DNA of 64,000 nt from the NCBI RefSeq assembly GCF_900143245.1, contig NZ_FRDK01000003.1:124001-188000 (forward strand). The letters are read 5' to 3'. The DNA is from Flavobacterium fryxellicola (GTDB taxonomy: Bacteria > Bacteroidota > Bacteroidia > Flavobacteriales > Flavobacteriaceae). The notes beneath the pieces were generated by a model. That model did not search any database, was not told where the DNA came from, and saw only the letters and a program-made list of their open reading frames with translations. Of this stretch, positions 24,026 to 33,799 are shown in pieces. The translations under genes and the position numbers were made by a program. Within the stretch, counting starts at the first letter, position 1; each line of letters starts with the position of its first letter.

Positions 24026-27000
24026 TTATCTTTTCAAAGTAAAATGGCCCTGAAGCGCAGATTTATCCTTTTCTAAGGTTATAGCGTACCAATAATCAGA
24101 GGAAGGGAGGGGATTTCCATTAACGGTTCCGTCCCAGCTAGGATTACTAGCATTCAAAGTAACAATCAGTTTTCCAAAACGATCAAAAATGTTTACCACT
24201 GCTGAAGGATATTTTGATAATCCTTTAATTCCCCACACATCATTGTAAGAATCATTATTTGGAGTAAAATATTTAGGGATGCCCACAACCACTATTTCTT
24301 TAGAAGTGATTCCGCAGCCATTTTTGTCATTGATGAAAACCTGGTGAATTCCAGCAGGTACATTATCAAAGAAATTGGAGTCTTGCCAAAAATTAGTAGG
24401 GTCATCCAAGCTGTATTCATAGTCTCCAGCTCCGGAAGTATTGATTGTCACGGTATTGCTATCCGTCAAGTCTACAATGTCAATAGAGTCAATAGTTGCA
24501 ACGTTCGAAGCGTTGACAGTTACCGTTCGAATGCGACTGCATCCCGTAGTATTTAGTACTTCAACGGTGTACACTCCCACAGTATTTACACCCAGTGTTG
24601 GAGCGTTATTATCCAAATTAGTTCCGTCTTTTTTCCATATATAACTGTAGTCACTCACAGCGCTGTTGTCCCGTATTCCTGCGTTTAGCGTCACAAAAAA
24701 AGCGGGAAGGTTCGAGCAAACCAACTCATTTGACGCTCCGTCTAAATTTAAATCAATGTTTGGAATTGGATTAACCACAAAATTTATTGTGGTTGTAGCA
24801 GTACAGATGCTATTTAATGGATTTTCAACGGAAACGATAATTTTTTGACTTTCAGTTACAAATGGATTTGGTAATGGACTTGATAACAAAGTACCATTTT
24901 GATCAAAATATGTAGTAATCATTCCGGTTTGTCCCCCTAAAATAATGGATTCGTATGAAGTGGTGTCAAACGCAAATTTTCCATCTTGGAGCGATGGATT
25001 TGGCTCGTCATCGCAAACCGTCGTCAAGACTAGTGGAATGCTAAATGCCTCTGGTAAATCATCCACTGTAAAGACAATAGTTGTTGCGTCAAAACACTGC
25101 AAAGTGGAATTAGTAGTAACGACAGCTTTTATAGTTTGAGAAGTGCTTGAGAAAGTGGCTGGGAATGGACTGGTAATGCTATTTCCATCGGAATCTTTAA
25201 GGGGATTATTATTTTGGTCAAAATAAGTCACCGTTGCATTGGATTGTCCGTTCAACAAATCGTTTTCAAGAGTAGAAGTATTAAAAGTAAATATTCCATC
25301 TTGATTGTCATCACATTGCTTTGGAATCAAAACTAAATTTGCCTTGGGCAACGCTTCGACTTTTAAAGTGATATAAGGACCTAAGCCGTAACAAGCATTA
25401 TCTAAATTACTGTCAATACGAACCCAGATATCCTGCAAATTTGGATAGCCAATGTTCCTGTAATTGGATAAGTTAGTTATGCTATTGACCTCTTGTAAAG
25501 CTTCTTGTTCGTTTCTATAATACGAAATAGTGTAAACATCAGTGGGAGGTAATTTTGATTCTATTGCAGCTTTAGAGGTGGTCAAGTCAAAGGAGGCCAC
25601 TCCATCTCTTTTATTGTTGTCACTAGTGTCGTTCCCATTGAGGTCTAGAGTATCATCACACACCGCTAGCATTGGAAATTTATAGTTTGGATCAATGTTA
25701 GTGGCTGACACTTTTAGTATTATTTCAGCAACGCTAGGACACCTTGTCGTATTGTTGGCTACTCTTACCCAGATTGTAGTTGTGGTAGCAGTTGTATTTT
25801 CAAAGGACAAATCATTTGCAATTAAATCCGAAGCTAACGCATTATTTGCACCATTCTGAGTTGTGTAATAGGTAAAAGTTTCCTCGTTATAATTTTCCGA
25901 AATTACACTATTATTCACTCTTAAATTAAACAAGGTTTTGCCATCTGGAATTGCATCGGTATCACATTGAGAAATAGTGATATTGACCACAACAGGAAGC
26001 GCATTTACAGTGGCTATTAGTTCCGCTCTAGGACCTTCACATCCAGTAGTGCTATCGGTTTGACTTACGAAATAAGATGTTGAACCTTCTGTTACAGTCG
26101 ATGGCGTAGGGCTGGTTGCACTTGATGTTCCGCCCGTTGCTACGGCGTACCAATTTAAGGTACAATTTGTAGCTGTCGTTGCAACTATAGGGACTGCCGT
26201 TTCATTTTTACAATAACTAATGTTACTTACTTCTGGAGCCGAAGGGCGGACGTTAATGGTTACTTTTATTTCAGAACGAGGTCCTTCGCAATCCGTAATG
26301 CTACTAGTTTGACTTACAAAATAAGAGGTAATACCTGCAATTGTTGTTGTTGGAGTAGGACCTGTTGTACTTGATGTTCCACCCGTTGCTACAGTATACC
26401 AATTTAAGGTACAATTTGTAGCTGCCGTTGCTGATAAAGGCACTGCTGTTTCATTTTTACAGTAACTAATAGTACTGATTTCTGGAGCCAAAGGCAGAGC
26501 GTTAATGGTTACTTTTATTTCAGAACGAGGTCCTTCGCAACCTGTGGCATTCGTTTGGCTCACAAAATAGGATGTTGTGCCACTTGTTGTGGTTGACGGA
26601 ATAGGTCTTGTTGCATTTGAAGTTCCACCCGTTGCCGTGGTGTACCAATTTAACGTGCAATTTGGAGTTGCAGTTGCAGCCAAAACGGCAGGAGTTTCAT
26701 TTTGACAATAGGAAATAGGCGAGACTACACTTGGTGCATCTGGTACATTTATTAGGGTCGCAATTATGGCGGTTCTGGAAGCGGAGCATCCTGCATCTAT
26801 ATAGTACGTTGCTGTGCTTGTTATGACTGGACTATAAGTTTCGCCGGTTGCTAATGACGCACCACCTGAGGGAGTAGCATACCAATTTATTATTCCATCT
26901 GTGGCTGTAGCTTTCAGTGCAACTTGCCCGGATCCGCATCTTGAATTAGGTATTATAGATGTTATTGTAGGAATTGTGATTGTTGTACTAGCTGAGATTT

Positions 27001-27988
27001 GAAGAACAGGATCTCCGGTCATTCCGCCATATTCCACAATATATCCTTTGGGTTGATAATTGCCGCTTGTTGCTCCCGTATTTGATAAATCATTCCATGA
27101 TCCAGGATTTCCAACAGAAGGAGCTGTTATGTGCGCGTAATCCTCGTTTAATGCTTGATTGGGTTCATTAGTATTCCAAAAGGCAAAATTAAAAGGTGGA
27201 GTTGCTGTACCATTTGCTAGTCCATTCCAGAAAGTAGTTCCCGCTTCTGGTCCTGTTACCCACTTCCAAACGCCCTCTGTTTCCGCATCACTACCGCCAA
27301 TCCATCCGGCTCCAGGGGCTTGTTTTCCTGCTAGTTGTGCTTCATCTTGGGCTGTAATTGTTGCTAAATATCCTTTAAGACCATAATAAAGACTTGTTTC
27401 AGCTGCTACTTTTGCTACTGTCCAGTTGATGCCTAAATTCGGCACATATTGATAATAATGACCGTTGCGAGGTAAATAATTTGCTTGCCCTATTGTTATT
27501 GAGAATTTCCTTATCCCTGACGGAGTAGTAGAGGAATTAGTGAAAACAACATCTTTTATCGCATTAATAAAGTCTTCATACAATACTTCTGCTCCAATAA
27601 TTGGACTTGATAATTTTAGTTTTCCTTCGGTAGAATTCCAGTCAAAGGTGATTTTTGGGTGTGATGCGGGATTGGCCAATTGGATTAAATCCTGCCCATT
27701 AACATATCCCGACGAGATCTGAATGTAAATAGCATCTGCTCCAGTGTCGTCGACGTTAGAACCGATGATGTTTACGTCGGTTATAATTTTTAAGGAATTT
27801 CCTGGGCAAAAGATTTGATTACCTGAAGCCGTAATCTTGGGCGGGTTTTCAATAAATGTTGATTTTATTTCTTTTTCACTTGCAGTACATTTATTATTTT
27901 TTATGTAAATGGGAATGGCGGAGTAATTTGCCATTGGAGCAAACATTAAAAACAGTAAAGTTATTTTTAAAAAAGTACTAAATCTCAT
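24026..27988 (-). CDS. Very large T9SS-secreted adhesin with C-type lectin-like domain
   Basis: The 1320-residue protein has a signal peptide (to about 24) and a C-type lectin-like domain (about 180-325, with GWIGGSDAETEGVWKWVTG and NEPN). Several Ig/CHU-type repeats follow. Three of about 80 residues each are near-copies, each holding SYC(K/Q)NET, NCTLNWY and CEGPR. The C-terminus carries the gliding-motility-associated (type B, CHU_C) sorting domain starting GIPKYFTPNNDSYNDVW. It is predicted to pass the outer membrane through the type IX system and bind carbohydrate or protein at the cell surface. It follows folK tail to tail. Confidence 0.9.
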   Translation of the reverse strand: MRFSTFLKITLLFLMFAPMANYSAIPIYIKNNKCTASEKEIKSTFIENPPKITASGNQIFCPGNSLKIITDVNIIGSNVDDTGADAIYIQISSGYVNGQDLIQLANPASHPKITFDWNSTEGKLKLSSPIIGAEVLYEDFINAIKDVVFTNSSTTPSGIRKFSITIGQANYLPRNGHYYQYVPNLGINWTVAKVAAETSLYYGLKGYLATITAQDEAQLAGKQAPGAGWIGGSDAETEGVWKWVTGPEAGTTFWNGLANGTATPPFNFAFWNTNEPNQALNEDYAHITAPSVGNPGSWNDLSNTGATSGNYQPKGYIVEYGGMTGDPVLQISASTTITIPTITSIIPNSRCGSGQVALKATATDGIINWYATPSGGASLATGETYSPVITSTATYYIDAGCSASRTAIIATLINVPDAPSVVSPISYCQNETPAVLAATATPNCTLNWYTTATGGTSNATRPIPSTTTSGTTSYFVSQTNATGCEGPRSEIKVTINALPLAPEISTISYCKNETAVPLSATAATNCTLNWYTVATGGTSSTTGPTPTTTIAGITSYFVSQTSSITDCEGPRSEIKVTINVRPSAPEVSNISYCKNETAVPIVATTATNCTLNWYAVATGGTSSATSPTPSTVTEGSTSYFVSQTDSTTGCEGPRAELIATVNALPVVVNITISQCDTDAIPDGKTLFNLRVNNSVISENYNEETFTYYTTQNGANNALASDLIANDLSFENTTATTTTIWVRVANNTTRCPSVAEIILKVSATNIDPNYKFPMLAVCDDTLDLNGNDTSDNNKRDGVASFDLTTSKAAIESKLPPTDVYTISYYRNEQEALQEVNSITNLSNYRNIGYPNLQDIWVRIDSNLDNACYGLGPYITLKVEALPKANLVLIPKQCDDNQDGIFTFNTSTLENDLLNGQSNATVTYFDQNNNPLKDSDGNSITSPFPATFSSTSQTIKAVVTTNSTLQCFDATTIVFTVDDLPEAFSIPLVLTTVCDDEPNPSLQDGKFAFDTTSYESIILGGQTGMITTYFDQNGTLLSSPLPNPFVTESQKIIVSVENPLNSICTATTTINFVVNPIPNIDLNLDGASNELVCSNLPAFFVTLNAGIRDNSAVSDYSYIWKKDGTNLDNNAPTLGVNTVGVYTVEVLNTTGCSRIRTVTVNASNVATIDSIDIVDLTDSNTVTINTSGAGDYEYSLDDPTNFWQDSNFFDNVPAGIHQVFINDKNGCGITSKEIVVVGIPKYFTPNNDSYNDVWGIKGLSKYPSAVVNIFDRFGKLIVTLNASNPSWDGTVNGNPLPSSDYWYAITLEKDKSALQGHFTLKR

Positions 27989-28026
27989 TTTATAAAAGTA
28001 TGAGTTTTATAATAAAAAAAATAATT

Positions 28027-28563
28027 TTATTGCGGCCAATTCATTTTAGAAAATAAATCCCAAACCACAATTCCTGCGCTCACGGATATATTTAAAGAAT
28101 GTTTAGTGCCTAATTGTGGGATTTCGATAGAACCATCGCACAATGCAACTGCTTCTTGGGAAACACCATACACTTCATTCCCAAAAACTAAGGCGTATTT
28201 TTTGTCTTTTTCAACTTTAAAATCTTGCAAAAAAACGGCACTCTCCACTTGTTCAATAGCCAGTGTCGTTACATTTTCTTTTTTTAAATTTTCAATGACT
28301 TCTAATACATTTTTCTGATGTTCCCAAACAACTGTTTCTGTGGCTCCAAGGGCCGTTTTGTGAATTTCTTTATTAGGAGGAGTAGCAGTGATGCCGCACA
28401 AATAAATTTTTTCAATTAAAAAAGCATCAGCAGTTCTAAAAACAGAACCGATATTATGCAAGCTGCGAATATCATCTAAGACCAAAATAAGGGGTGTTTT
28501 TTTAGACTCCTTAAAAGCTGTAATGGATTTTCTTTCTAATTCGCTGTTTTCAAGCTTTCTCAT
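28027..28563 (-). CDS. TrmH/SpoU family RNA 2'-O-methyltransferase
   Basis: The frame is open from 28587, but I choose the ATG at 28563 (178 residues) because MRKLENSEL is the usual flavobacterial beginning. The SpoU motifs are present: LDDIRSLHNIGSVFRTADAF (about 26-45), VFGNEVYG and the SAM-binding IEIPQLGTKHSLNISVSAGI near the end. These enzymes form a knot and methylate ribose in tRNA or rRNA. Which nucleotide is not shown. Confidence 0.9.
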   Translation of the reverse strand: MRKLENSELERKSITAFKESKKTPLILVLDDIRSLHNIGSVFRTADAFLIEKIYLCGITATPPNKEIHKTALGATETVVWEHQKNVLEVIENLKKENVTTLAIEQVESAVFLQDFKVEKDKKYALVFGNEVYGVSQEAVALCDGSIEIPQLGTKHSLNISVSAGIVVWDLFSKMNWPQ

Positions 28564-28588
28564 ATTTTTTTTGGAATTATTATGCATA

Positions 28589-28620
28589 AAAAAGCTCCCG
28601 ACAAGGAGGGGAGCTTTTTT
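28589..28620 (-). terminator. Terminator of the DUF1573 gene
   Basis: AAAAGCTCCC and GGGAGCTTTT form a strong hairpin between the DUF1573 gene and trmH-like gene, with T or A runs on both sides. Confidence 0.75.
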
Positions 28621-28636
28621 TATTGTTTTTTAAAAT

Positions 28637-29086
28637 TTAGCTTTTTGTAGCATCAGCAGCCAAAACATTTCCTTTTATTGTAAGTGTTTTACTTGGTACA
28701 ACAGCATTAGTTGTCAAAGTTACTGTTTTTGTAAATGCTTGACCCGCTCTTGAAGTATCATATTTTACTCCAATAATTCCTTTTGCACCTGGTGCAATTG
28801 GCTCTTTTGGGTAGGTTGGTACAGTACAACCACATGAACCTTGAGCATTGGTTATGATTAAGGGTTTGTTGCCATTATTAGTGAATACAAATTCACGTCG
28901 GCCGTCAGAGTTGTAAGCGACTGTGCCATAATCAATCGTCTCTGTAACGAACACCATTCCAGCTCCATTTACTTTTGCAGTAGCAAGTTTAGTATTGGTC
29001 GCTTTTAATTTTTTAGTTGTTTCTTGTGCGTTAGAAGTAGTAACTCCTAGAGTAACTAGCAGGGCTAGAGCAATTATTTTTTTCAT
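28637..29086 (-). CDS. Secreted DUF1573 (ASH-like) protein
   Basis: The 149-residue protein has a signal peptide ending TSNAQ and a DUF1573 domain: DYGTVAYNSDGRREFVFTNN, then the characteristic GSCGCTVPTYPKEPIAPG. The Cys pair is Cys-Gly-Cys. The fold is an Ig-like ASH type domain. These proteins are common and abundant in Bacteroidota envelopes, but no function is known. It is monocistronic, with its own terminator. Confidence 0.88.
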   Translation of the reverse strand: MKKIIALALLVTLGVTTSNAQETTKKLKATNTKLATAKVNGAGMVFVTETIDYGTVAYNSDGRREFVFTNNGNKPLIITNAQGSCGCTVPTYPKEPIAPGAKGIIGVKYDTSRAGQAFTKTVTLTTNAVVPSKTLTIKGNVLAADATKS

Positions 29087-29245
29087 CGGTGTTTAATTTT
29101 ATAAATATCCACAAATCTATATAAAAATTAGAATTTCCGCCTTAATTTTTTCTTAAAAAAATAGTTTAATTTTTAGTGTAGATCGCATTTTTGTTTTAAA
29201 ATCTATAAATTCGCTTAAATTTATTTAATTTTCAAATACAAAACA

Positions 29246-31852
29246 TTGGCATCTAAAGATAAAGTAGTTAAGGAAACACCGTTAATGAAACAATATAACG
29301 AAATAAAAAGAAAGTATCCTGATGCTTGTCTTTTGTTTCGTGTGGGAGATTTTTATGAGACATTTGGTGAAGACGCCGTTCGTGCTTCTAAAATTTTAGG
29401 AATTGTATTGACCAAGCGTGGAGCGGGTTCTGAGACGGAAACAGCTTTGGCGGGTTTTCCGCATCATTCCTTAAATACCTATTTACCTAAATTGGTCAAG
29501 GCTGGACTTCGTGTTGCAATTTGCGATCAGTTAGAAGATCCAAAAATGACCAAAACTATCGTGAAGCGCGGTGTTACTGAACTTGTGACTCCCGGGGTTT
29601 CTTTGAATGATGGGGTTTTACAATCTAAAACGAATAACTTTTTAGCATCCATTTATTTTGCTAATAAATCTATAGGAATTTCCTTTCTTGATGTTTCCAC
29701 CGGTGAATTTTTAACTGCGCAAGGCAATGCGGAATACATTGATAAACTGTTACAGAATTTTAACCCAAGTGAGGTTTTGATTCCAAAAAACAATAAAAAT
29801 GATTTTCGAGAAATTTTTGGAGAGGATTATCATAGTTTTTATCTCGAAGACTGGATTTATAAGGAAGATTACGCCTTCGAAACCTTGACTAAACATTTTC
29901 AAACCGTTTCTTTGAAAGGATTTGGAATCGAAGAGCTCAAAGAAGGAATTATTGCTTCGGGCGCTATTTTGTATTATTTGTCCGAAACCCAACACAATAG
30001 AGTACAGCACATAACAGCGATTCAGCGCATTGCCGAAGATGCTTATGTCTGGATGGATCGGTTTACAATTCGCAATCTGGAGTTGTACCACAGTTATAAT
30101 CCAAATGCGGTTACCTTGCTCGATGTTATCGATAAAACGCTTTCGCCAATGGGTGGTCGTTTGTTAAAACGTTGGCTGGCGCTGCCTTTGAAAGACGGTT
30201 CTAAAATAAAAAGCCGTCACGAAGTGGTTTCCTATTTGAAAGATAATCAAGATGTTCTCAAAAATATTCAGATTCAAATTAAGCAAATTTCCGATTTAGA
30301 GCGTTTGATTTCAAAAATTGCAGCCGGAAAAGTATCGCCTCGCGAAGTGGTTTATCTCAAAGAATCCTTAGACGCGATTATTCCAATAAAAACATTGGCT
30401 TTGGAAAGTCCGCAAGAAGCTGTAAAAGTAATCGGTGATAGTTTGCATAGTTGCGAATTGTTGCGTGAAAAAATAAAAACAGTTTTAAATCAAGATGCTC
30501 CAGTAACGATTGCCAAAGGAAATGCGATTGCCAAAGGAATCAATGCCGAATTAGACGATTTGCGAGCCATTTCCATTTCAGGAAAGGAATTTTTAGAAGG
30601 AATTGAAAAACGAGAATCACAACTGACAGGAATTTCCTCTTTGAAAATCTCTTTTAATAACGTGTTTGGATATTATATTGAAGTGAGAAACTTGCACAAA
30701 GATAAAGTTCCAACTGAATGGATTCGGAAACAAACCTTGGTCAATGCAGAACGCTATATTACTGAAGAGTTAAAGGAATATGAAACCAAAATTCTGGGTG
30801 CCGAAGAAAAAATTCACAAAATTGAAGTAGAGTTATTTGAGCAGTTGGTCAGTTGGATTGCCACGTACATTAAGCCGGTGCAAATGAATGCGAATTTAAT
30901 TGCTCAATTGGACTGTTTGTGTTCCTTTACACAATTGGCCATTGAGAACAAATATGTTTGCCCGGAACTCGACGAGACATTCGAGCTGGAAATTAAAAAT
31001 GGGAGACATCCCGTTATCGAAAAACAATTACCGCTAGGGATGCCTTATATTGCTAATGATGTTTTTTTAGATCGAGAAACACAGCAACTCATTATGATTA
31101 CTGGTCCTAACATGTCTGGAAAGTCAGCTATTTTGCGTCAAACCGCTTTGATTGTGTTGTTGTCTCAAATGGGAAGTTTTGTGCCTGCAGAAAGCGTACG
31201 AATGGGGATTGTCGATAAAATATTTACTAGAGTTGGAGCCAGCGATAATATTTCGATGGGAGAGTCGACTTTTATGGTCGAAATGAACGAAACGGCTTCT
31301 ATCTTGAATAATATTTCGGATCGTAGTCTAGTGCTGTTAGATGAAATTGGTAGAGGAACGAGTACCTACGACGGGATTTCTATCGCATGGGCTATTGCGG
31401 AGTTTTTGCATGAGCATCCCTCTAAGCCAAAAACCTTATTTGCAACCCATTATCATGAATTGAATGAAATGAGTGAATCATTACCCCGAATTCAAAATTA
31501 TAATGTGGCTGTGAAGGAATTGAAAGATACGGTACTTTTCATCCGGAAGTTAGTAAAAGGAGGCAGTGCGCATAGTTTTGGAATACATGTGGCAAAGATG
31601 GCTGGAATGCCGCAGATTGTAATTTTGAAAGCACAAAAGCTCTTAAAAAAATTGGAGAAGAATCATTCTAGTGATGCCTTAAACGGGATTAAAGCGGCAC
31701 AGGACGACATGCAAATGAGTTTTTTTAATCTGGATGATCCTTTGCTGGAAGAGATCAAAGAAGAAATTTTAAATTTGGACATAAATACCATAACTCCAAT
31801 GGAAGCGTTAATGAAACTCAATGAAATTAAAAGAATGTTGACGCGAAAATAA
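29246..31852 (+). CDS. mutS: DNA mismatch repair protein MutS
   Basis: The 868-residue protein begins at a TTG (29246) and includes the mismatch-binding motif in [16 protein letters not shown] (about 29-44). Connector, lever and clamp domains follow, then the ABC-type ATPase with Walker A GPNMSGKS at 620-627 and the signature STFMVEMNE. An ATG at codon 14 could also start it, but the first residues ([11 protein letters not shown]) are as expected for the flavobacterial family. It recognises base mismatches and starts repair. MutL is not in the window. Confidence 0.96.
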   Translation: MASKDKVVKETPLMKQYNEIKRKYPDACLLFRVGDFYETFGEDAVRASKILGIVLTKRGAGSETETALAGFPHHSLNTYLPKLVKAGLRVAICDQLEDPKMTKTIVKRGVTELVTPGVSLNDGVLQSKTNNFLASIYFANKSIGISFLDVSTGEFLTAQGNAEYIDKLLQNFNPSEVLIPKNNKNDFREIFGEDYHSFYLEDWIYKEDYAFETLTKHFQTVSLKGFGIEELKEGIIASGAILYYLSETQHNRVQHITAIQRIAEDAYVWMDRFTIRNLELYHSYNPNAVTLLDVIDKTLSPMGGRLLKRWLALPLKDGSKIKSRHEVVSYLKDNQDVLKNIQIQIKQISDLERLISKIAAGKVSPREVVYLKESLDAIIPIKTLALESPQEAVKVIGDSLHSCELLREKIKTVLNQDAPVTIAKGNAIAKGINAELDDLRAISISGKEFLEGIEKRESQLTGISSLKISFNNVFGYYIEVRNLHKDKVPTEWIRKQTLVNAERYITEELKEYETKILGAEEKIHKIEVELFEQLVSWIATYIKPVQMNANLIAQLDCLCSFTQLAIENKYVCPELDETFELEIKNGRHPVIEKQLPLGMPYIANDVFLDRETQQLIMITGPNMSGKSAILRQTALIVLLSQMGSFVPAESVRMGIVDKIFTRVGASDNISMGESTFMVEMNETASILNNISDRSLVLLDEIGRGTSTYDGISIAWAIAEFLHEHPSKPKTLFATHYHELNEMSESLPRIQNYNVAVKELKDTVLFIRKLVKGGSAHSFGIHVAKMAGMPQIVILKAQKLLKKLEKNHSSDALNGIKAAQDDMQMSFFNLDDPLLEEIKEEILNLDINTITPMEALMKLNEIKRMLTRK

Positions 31853-31920
31853 ATTTTCCGTTTTAAAGTTTACGTAATCAGAAGGTTAACTTTTATCTGT
31901 AAATTTTTTATAAAAAAGGC

Positions 31921-31950
31921 TTGTGTAATTCAATAAATGTCCTAAATTTG
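31921..31950 (+). promoter_or_regulatory. tRNA operon promoter
   Basis: TTG (31921-31923), exactly 19 bases, then TAAATTTG (31943-31950): a perfect match to the Bacteroidota housekeeping consensus, ahead of the two tRNA genes. Confidence 0.8.
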
Positions 31951-31997
31951 CATCCGCAATACAGAACAAGTATAGCGGTTCTTTTAAAAAATTGAAA

Positions 31998-32066
31998 ATG
32001 CAAAAATAGCTCAAATGATAGACGCGAGGAAGTTTCGGCGAAGCGCAGTCTAAGAGTTAGATTTAA
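31998..32066 (+). pseudogene. Decayed tRNA-like sequence
   Basis: The stretch starting GCAAAAATAGCTCAAATGAT then AGACGCG repeats the 5' half of the following tRNA-Gly (GCGAAAATAGCTCAGTTGGT, AGAGCGCG) with several changes. No T-arm or acceptor complement follows. It looks like a degenerate copy transcribed in the same leader. Confidence 0.45.
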
Positions 32067-32073
32067 TAATAAT

Positions 32074-32149
32074 GCGAAAATAGCTCAGTTGGTAGAGCGC
32101 GACCTTGCCAAGGTCGAGGTCGCGGGTTCGAGCCCCGTTTTTCGCTCCA
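32074..32149 (+). tRNA. tRNA-Gly (anticodon GCC)
   Basis: The acceptor stem GCGAAAA pairs with TTTTCGC. The D-arm has AGCTCAGTTGGTAGAGC and the anticodon loop is TTGCCAA, giving GCC. The T-loop is GGTTCGAGCCC, and the discriminator T is followed by encoded CCA. All arms fold in the standard way. Confidence 0.95.
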
Positions 32150-32160
32150 CACCACATAAT

Positions 32161-32246
32161 GCTCGGATGGTGAAATTGGTAGACACGCTGGACTTAAAAT
32201 CCAGTGAACAGCAATGTTCGTGCGGGTTCAAGTCCCGCTCTGAGTA
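32161..32246 (+). tRNA. tRNA-Leu (anticodon TAA)
   Basis: This is a class II tRNA with a long variable arm (TGAACAGCAATGTTCGT). The anticodon stem is CTGGA/TCCAG with loop CTTAAAA, anticodon TAA. The T-arm is GCGGGTTCAAGTCCCGC. The acceptor GCTCGGA pairs with TCTGAGT using two G-T pairs. CCA is not encoded. Its 3' half is repeated at 33056. Confidence 0.93.
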
Positions 32247-32251
32247 CAAAG

Positions 32252-32282
32252 AAAACCCTTATTTTATAAGGGTTTTTTTGTT
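32252..32282 (+). terminator. Terminator of the tRNA operon
   Basis: AAACCCTTA and TAAGGGTTT form a hairpin followed by seven or more T. Confidence 0.75.
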
Positions 32283-32419
32283 TTTGGTTCGGTTGTATTT
32301 ATGAAAATTTTTGAGCTAATTATCAGAAACGAACCTACAAACGAACCTATTCATATTCAAATCAAGGTGGTAATGAAGGAGTTTTTAGATGCCAAATTGT
32401 ATAATTAATAACTTTTTAG

Positions 32420-32893
32420 ACGAAAAAAATAGTGTTTATTGGGTTGCTGTTTCTAGGGTTGAATTGCATAGGGCAGGGGACAGGAAAATGGCAAGGCAAT
32501 ACCAACGTAGATAGACCTGCTATCAATCAAAAAGAATACAACTACTTAACTAAAGGATTGAAAATAGAGCACGAAAGTGGATTGGATATAATAGACGGAT
32601 GCGAATTGCTTGATGGAGGTAAGGTTACTCTTGGAGATCAGTATGTTTTTAATTTTTCAAACTGAATCGAAAAGGCTTCTGGGAATTTAAAAGGCATTTC
32701 AGTAGTGGTGACTTCAAGTGTTTCTAAAAATACCTATTATTTTTGCATCCCTTTAAATAATCAAACATCATTCAATCAATATGTAATTTACAGGTATCGT
32801 TTAACTCCTGAACTTTCTAAGGCTTACAATTCCGCGCTAGCTTCACAATACAGTGGTTTGAGCCAACGATATTCCGAAAGAAATGAAAAATAA
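32420..32893 (+). pseudogene. Decayed gene for a small secreted protein
   Basis: A 157-codon frame shows a signal peptide (KKIVFIGLLFLGLNCIGQG) and a globular body ending QRYSERNEK. The expected start codon reads ACG (32420-32422) instead of ATG, and a TGA stop interrupts the frame at 32663-32665. The same frame continues open on both sides of the stop. It lies between the tRNA-Leu gene and the copy of its 3' half. I do not recognise the family. Confidence 0.7.
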
Positions 32894-33055
32894 ACTTTGC
32901 AATAAAGCAACTGTTGAACAACGTTTTACAATTAAATCACTCAGCCCTTTGACGAACCTACGGATTGAGAGTTCTTAAAAATATTGACAAAATAAGGCTA
33001 TGACAAACAGTTAGTTATGTTTTTTAAAAATAATCAAATTGGATTTTACAAAACA

Positions 33056-33120
33056 TAAAATCCAGTGAACAGCAATGTTCGTGCGGGTTCAACTCCGAAG
33101 CTTCGGAGTCGCTCTGAGTA
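33056..33120 (+). repeat. Copy of the tRNA-Leu 3' half (attachment-site-like)
   Basis: Bases 33056-33092 repeat 37 bases of tRNA-Leu (32195-32231) exactly: the anticodon stem through the variable arm and the T-arm as far as GGGTTCAA. The tail to 33120 keeps CGCTCTGAGTAC but carries a 13-15-base insertion containing the palindrome CTCCGAAGCTTCGGAG. Repeats of this kind flank elements integrated into tRNA genes. Confidence 0.75.
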
Positions 33121-33287
33121 CTAAAATGCTTCAAAATTTGTCTGGAGCTTTTTTTATTTTACAATAAATCCAATTTCATTTTAAAGTCTTTGTCGAAAAT
33201 ACAGTTCGTGTAGTGTTTTAAATGTGGTTTGGAAGCCAAAGTGTTATCGTATAGAATTTGACGGCGTAATTCATTTTAAATAAGCGT

Positions 33288-33635
33288 ATGGGAGCTTTTG
33301 TTATTAGTAAAAGATACAACGACGAGTATAAATTTGTTTTCACTTCGAGAAAGGGAAAGGTTGTTTTTACAAGTTTAAGTTATGAGTTGAAATTTGAGTG
33401 TGAAGAGGATATTGAAAAATTTAAAGCAACAATTGAAAGTGCTGACTTCTTAAAGTTTAAGTCTTCTGGAGGAAAGTTTTATTTCAAATTGATCTTGGGC
33501 GGGAATCATTTTGCAACGAGCAGAAAATACACAACCGCATTGCGATTGCAGAAAGGAATTGATGAAATAGTACGGTATGGCTCGATGTCAGAAACATTGG
33601 ACTTCTCAGCTAGTGATTTTGTATTTATTGACTAG
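33288..33635 (+). CDS. YegP/DUF1508 family protein
   Basis: The 115-residue protein opens MGAFVISKRYNDEYKFVFTS, the sign of DUF1508 (YegP) proteins, which hold one or two copies of a small beta-beta-alpha motif. The second copy (about 60-110, GGKFYFKLILGGNHFATSRK) is more divergent. The function is unknown in this family. It is monocistronic, with a strong terminator at 33661. Confidence 0.8.
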   Translation: MGAFVISKRYNDEYKFVFTSRKGKVVFTSLSYELKFECEEDIEKFKATIESADFLKFKSSGGKFYFKLILGGNHFATSRKYTTALRLQKGIDEIVRYGSMSETLDFSASDFVFID

Positions 33636-33660
33636 GCTTTTTCGATGAATTGATCTATAA

Positions 33661-33698
33661 AAAAGGGAGTCTTGGTATTAGCCAAGACTCCCTTTTTT
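33661..33698 (+). terminator. Terminator after the YegP-like gene
   Basis: AAAGGGAGTCTTGG pairs perfectly with CCAAGACTCCCTTT around TATTAG, followed by a T run. Confidence 0.85.
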
Positions 33699-33745
33699 AT
33701 ATTTTTTGTACGCCTGCTCTTGAATTAGAAACGATTTAAAATTAA

Positions 33746-33775
33746 AAAAGCCATCTCGCATAGCGGATGGCTTTA
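33746..33775 (-). terminator. Terminator of the Ala-rich lipoprotein gene
   Basis: AAAGCCATC and GATGGCTTT pair, followed on the minus strand by a T run. Confidence 0.7.
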
Positions 33776-33799
33776 AAATTTTTAGAATTTGAGTTCTAA

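Noticed and set aside
26000..26750. Possible CRISPR array
   Set aside because: The direct repeats are coding repeats of an adhesin, far longer than CRISPR repeats and without regular unique spacers.
32089..32304. 71-codon frame through the tRNA genes
   Set aside because: It runs across tRNA-Gly and tRNA-Leu and is an artefact of the structural RNA sequence.
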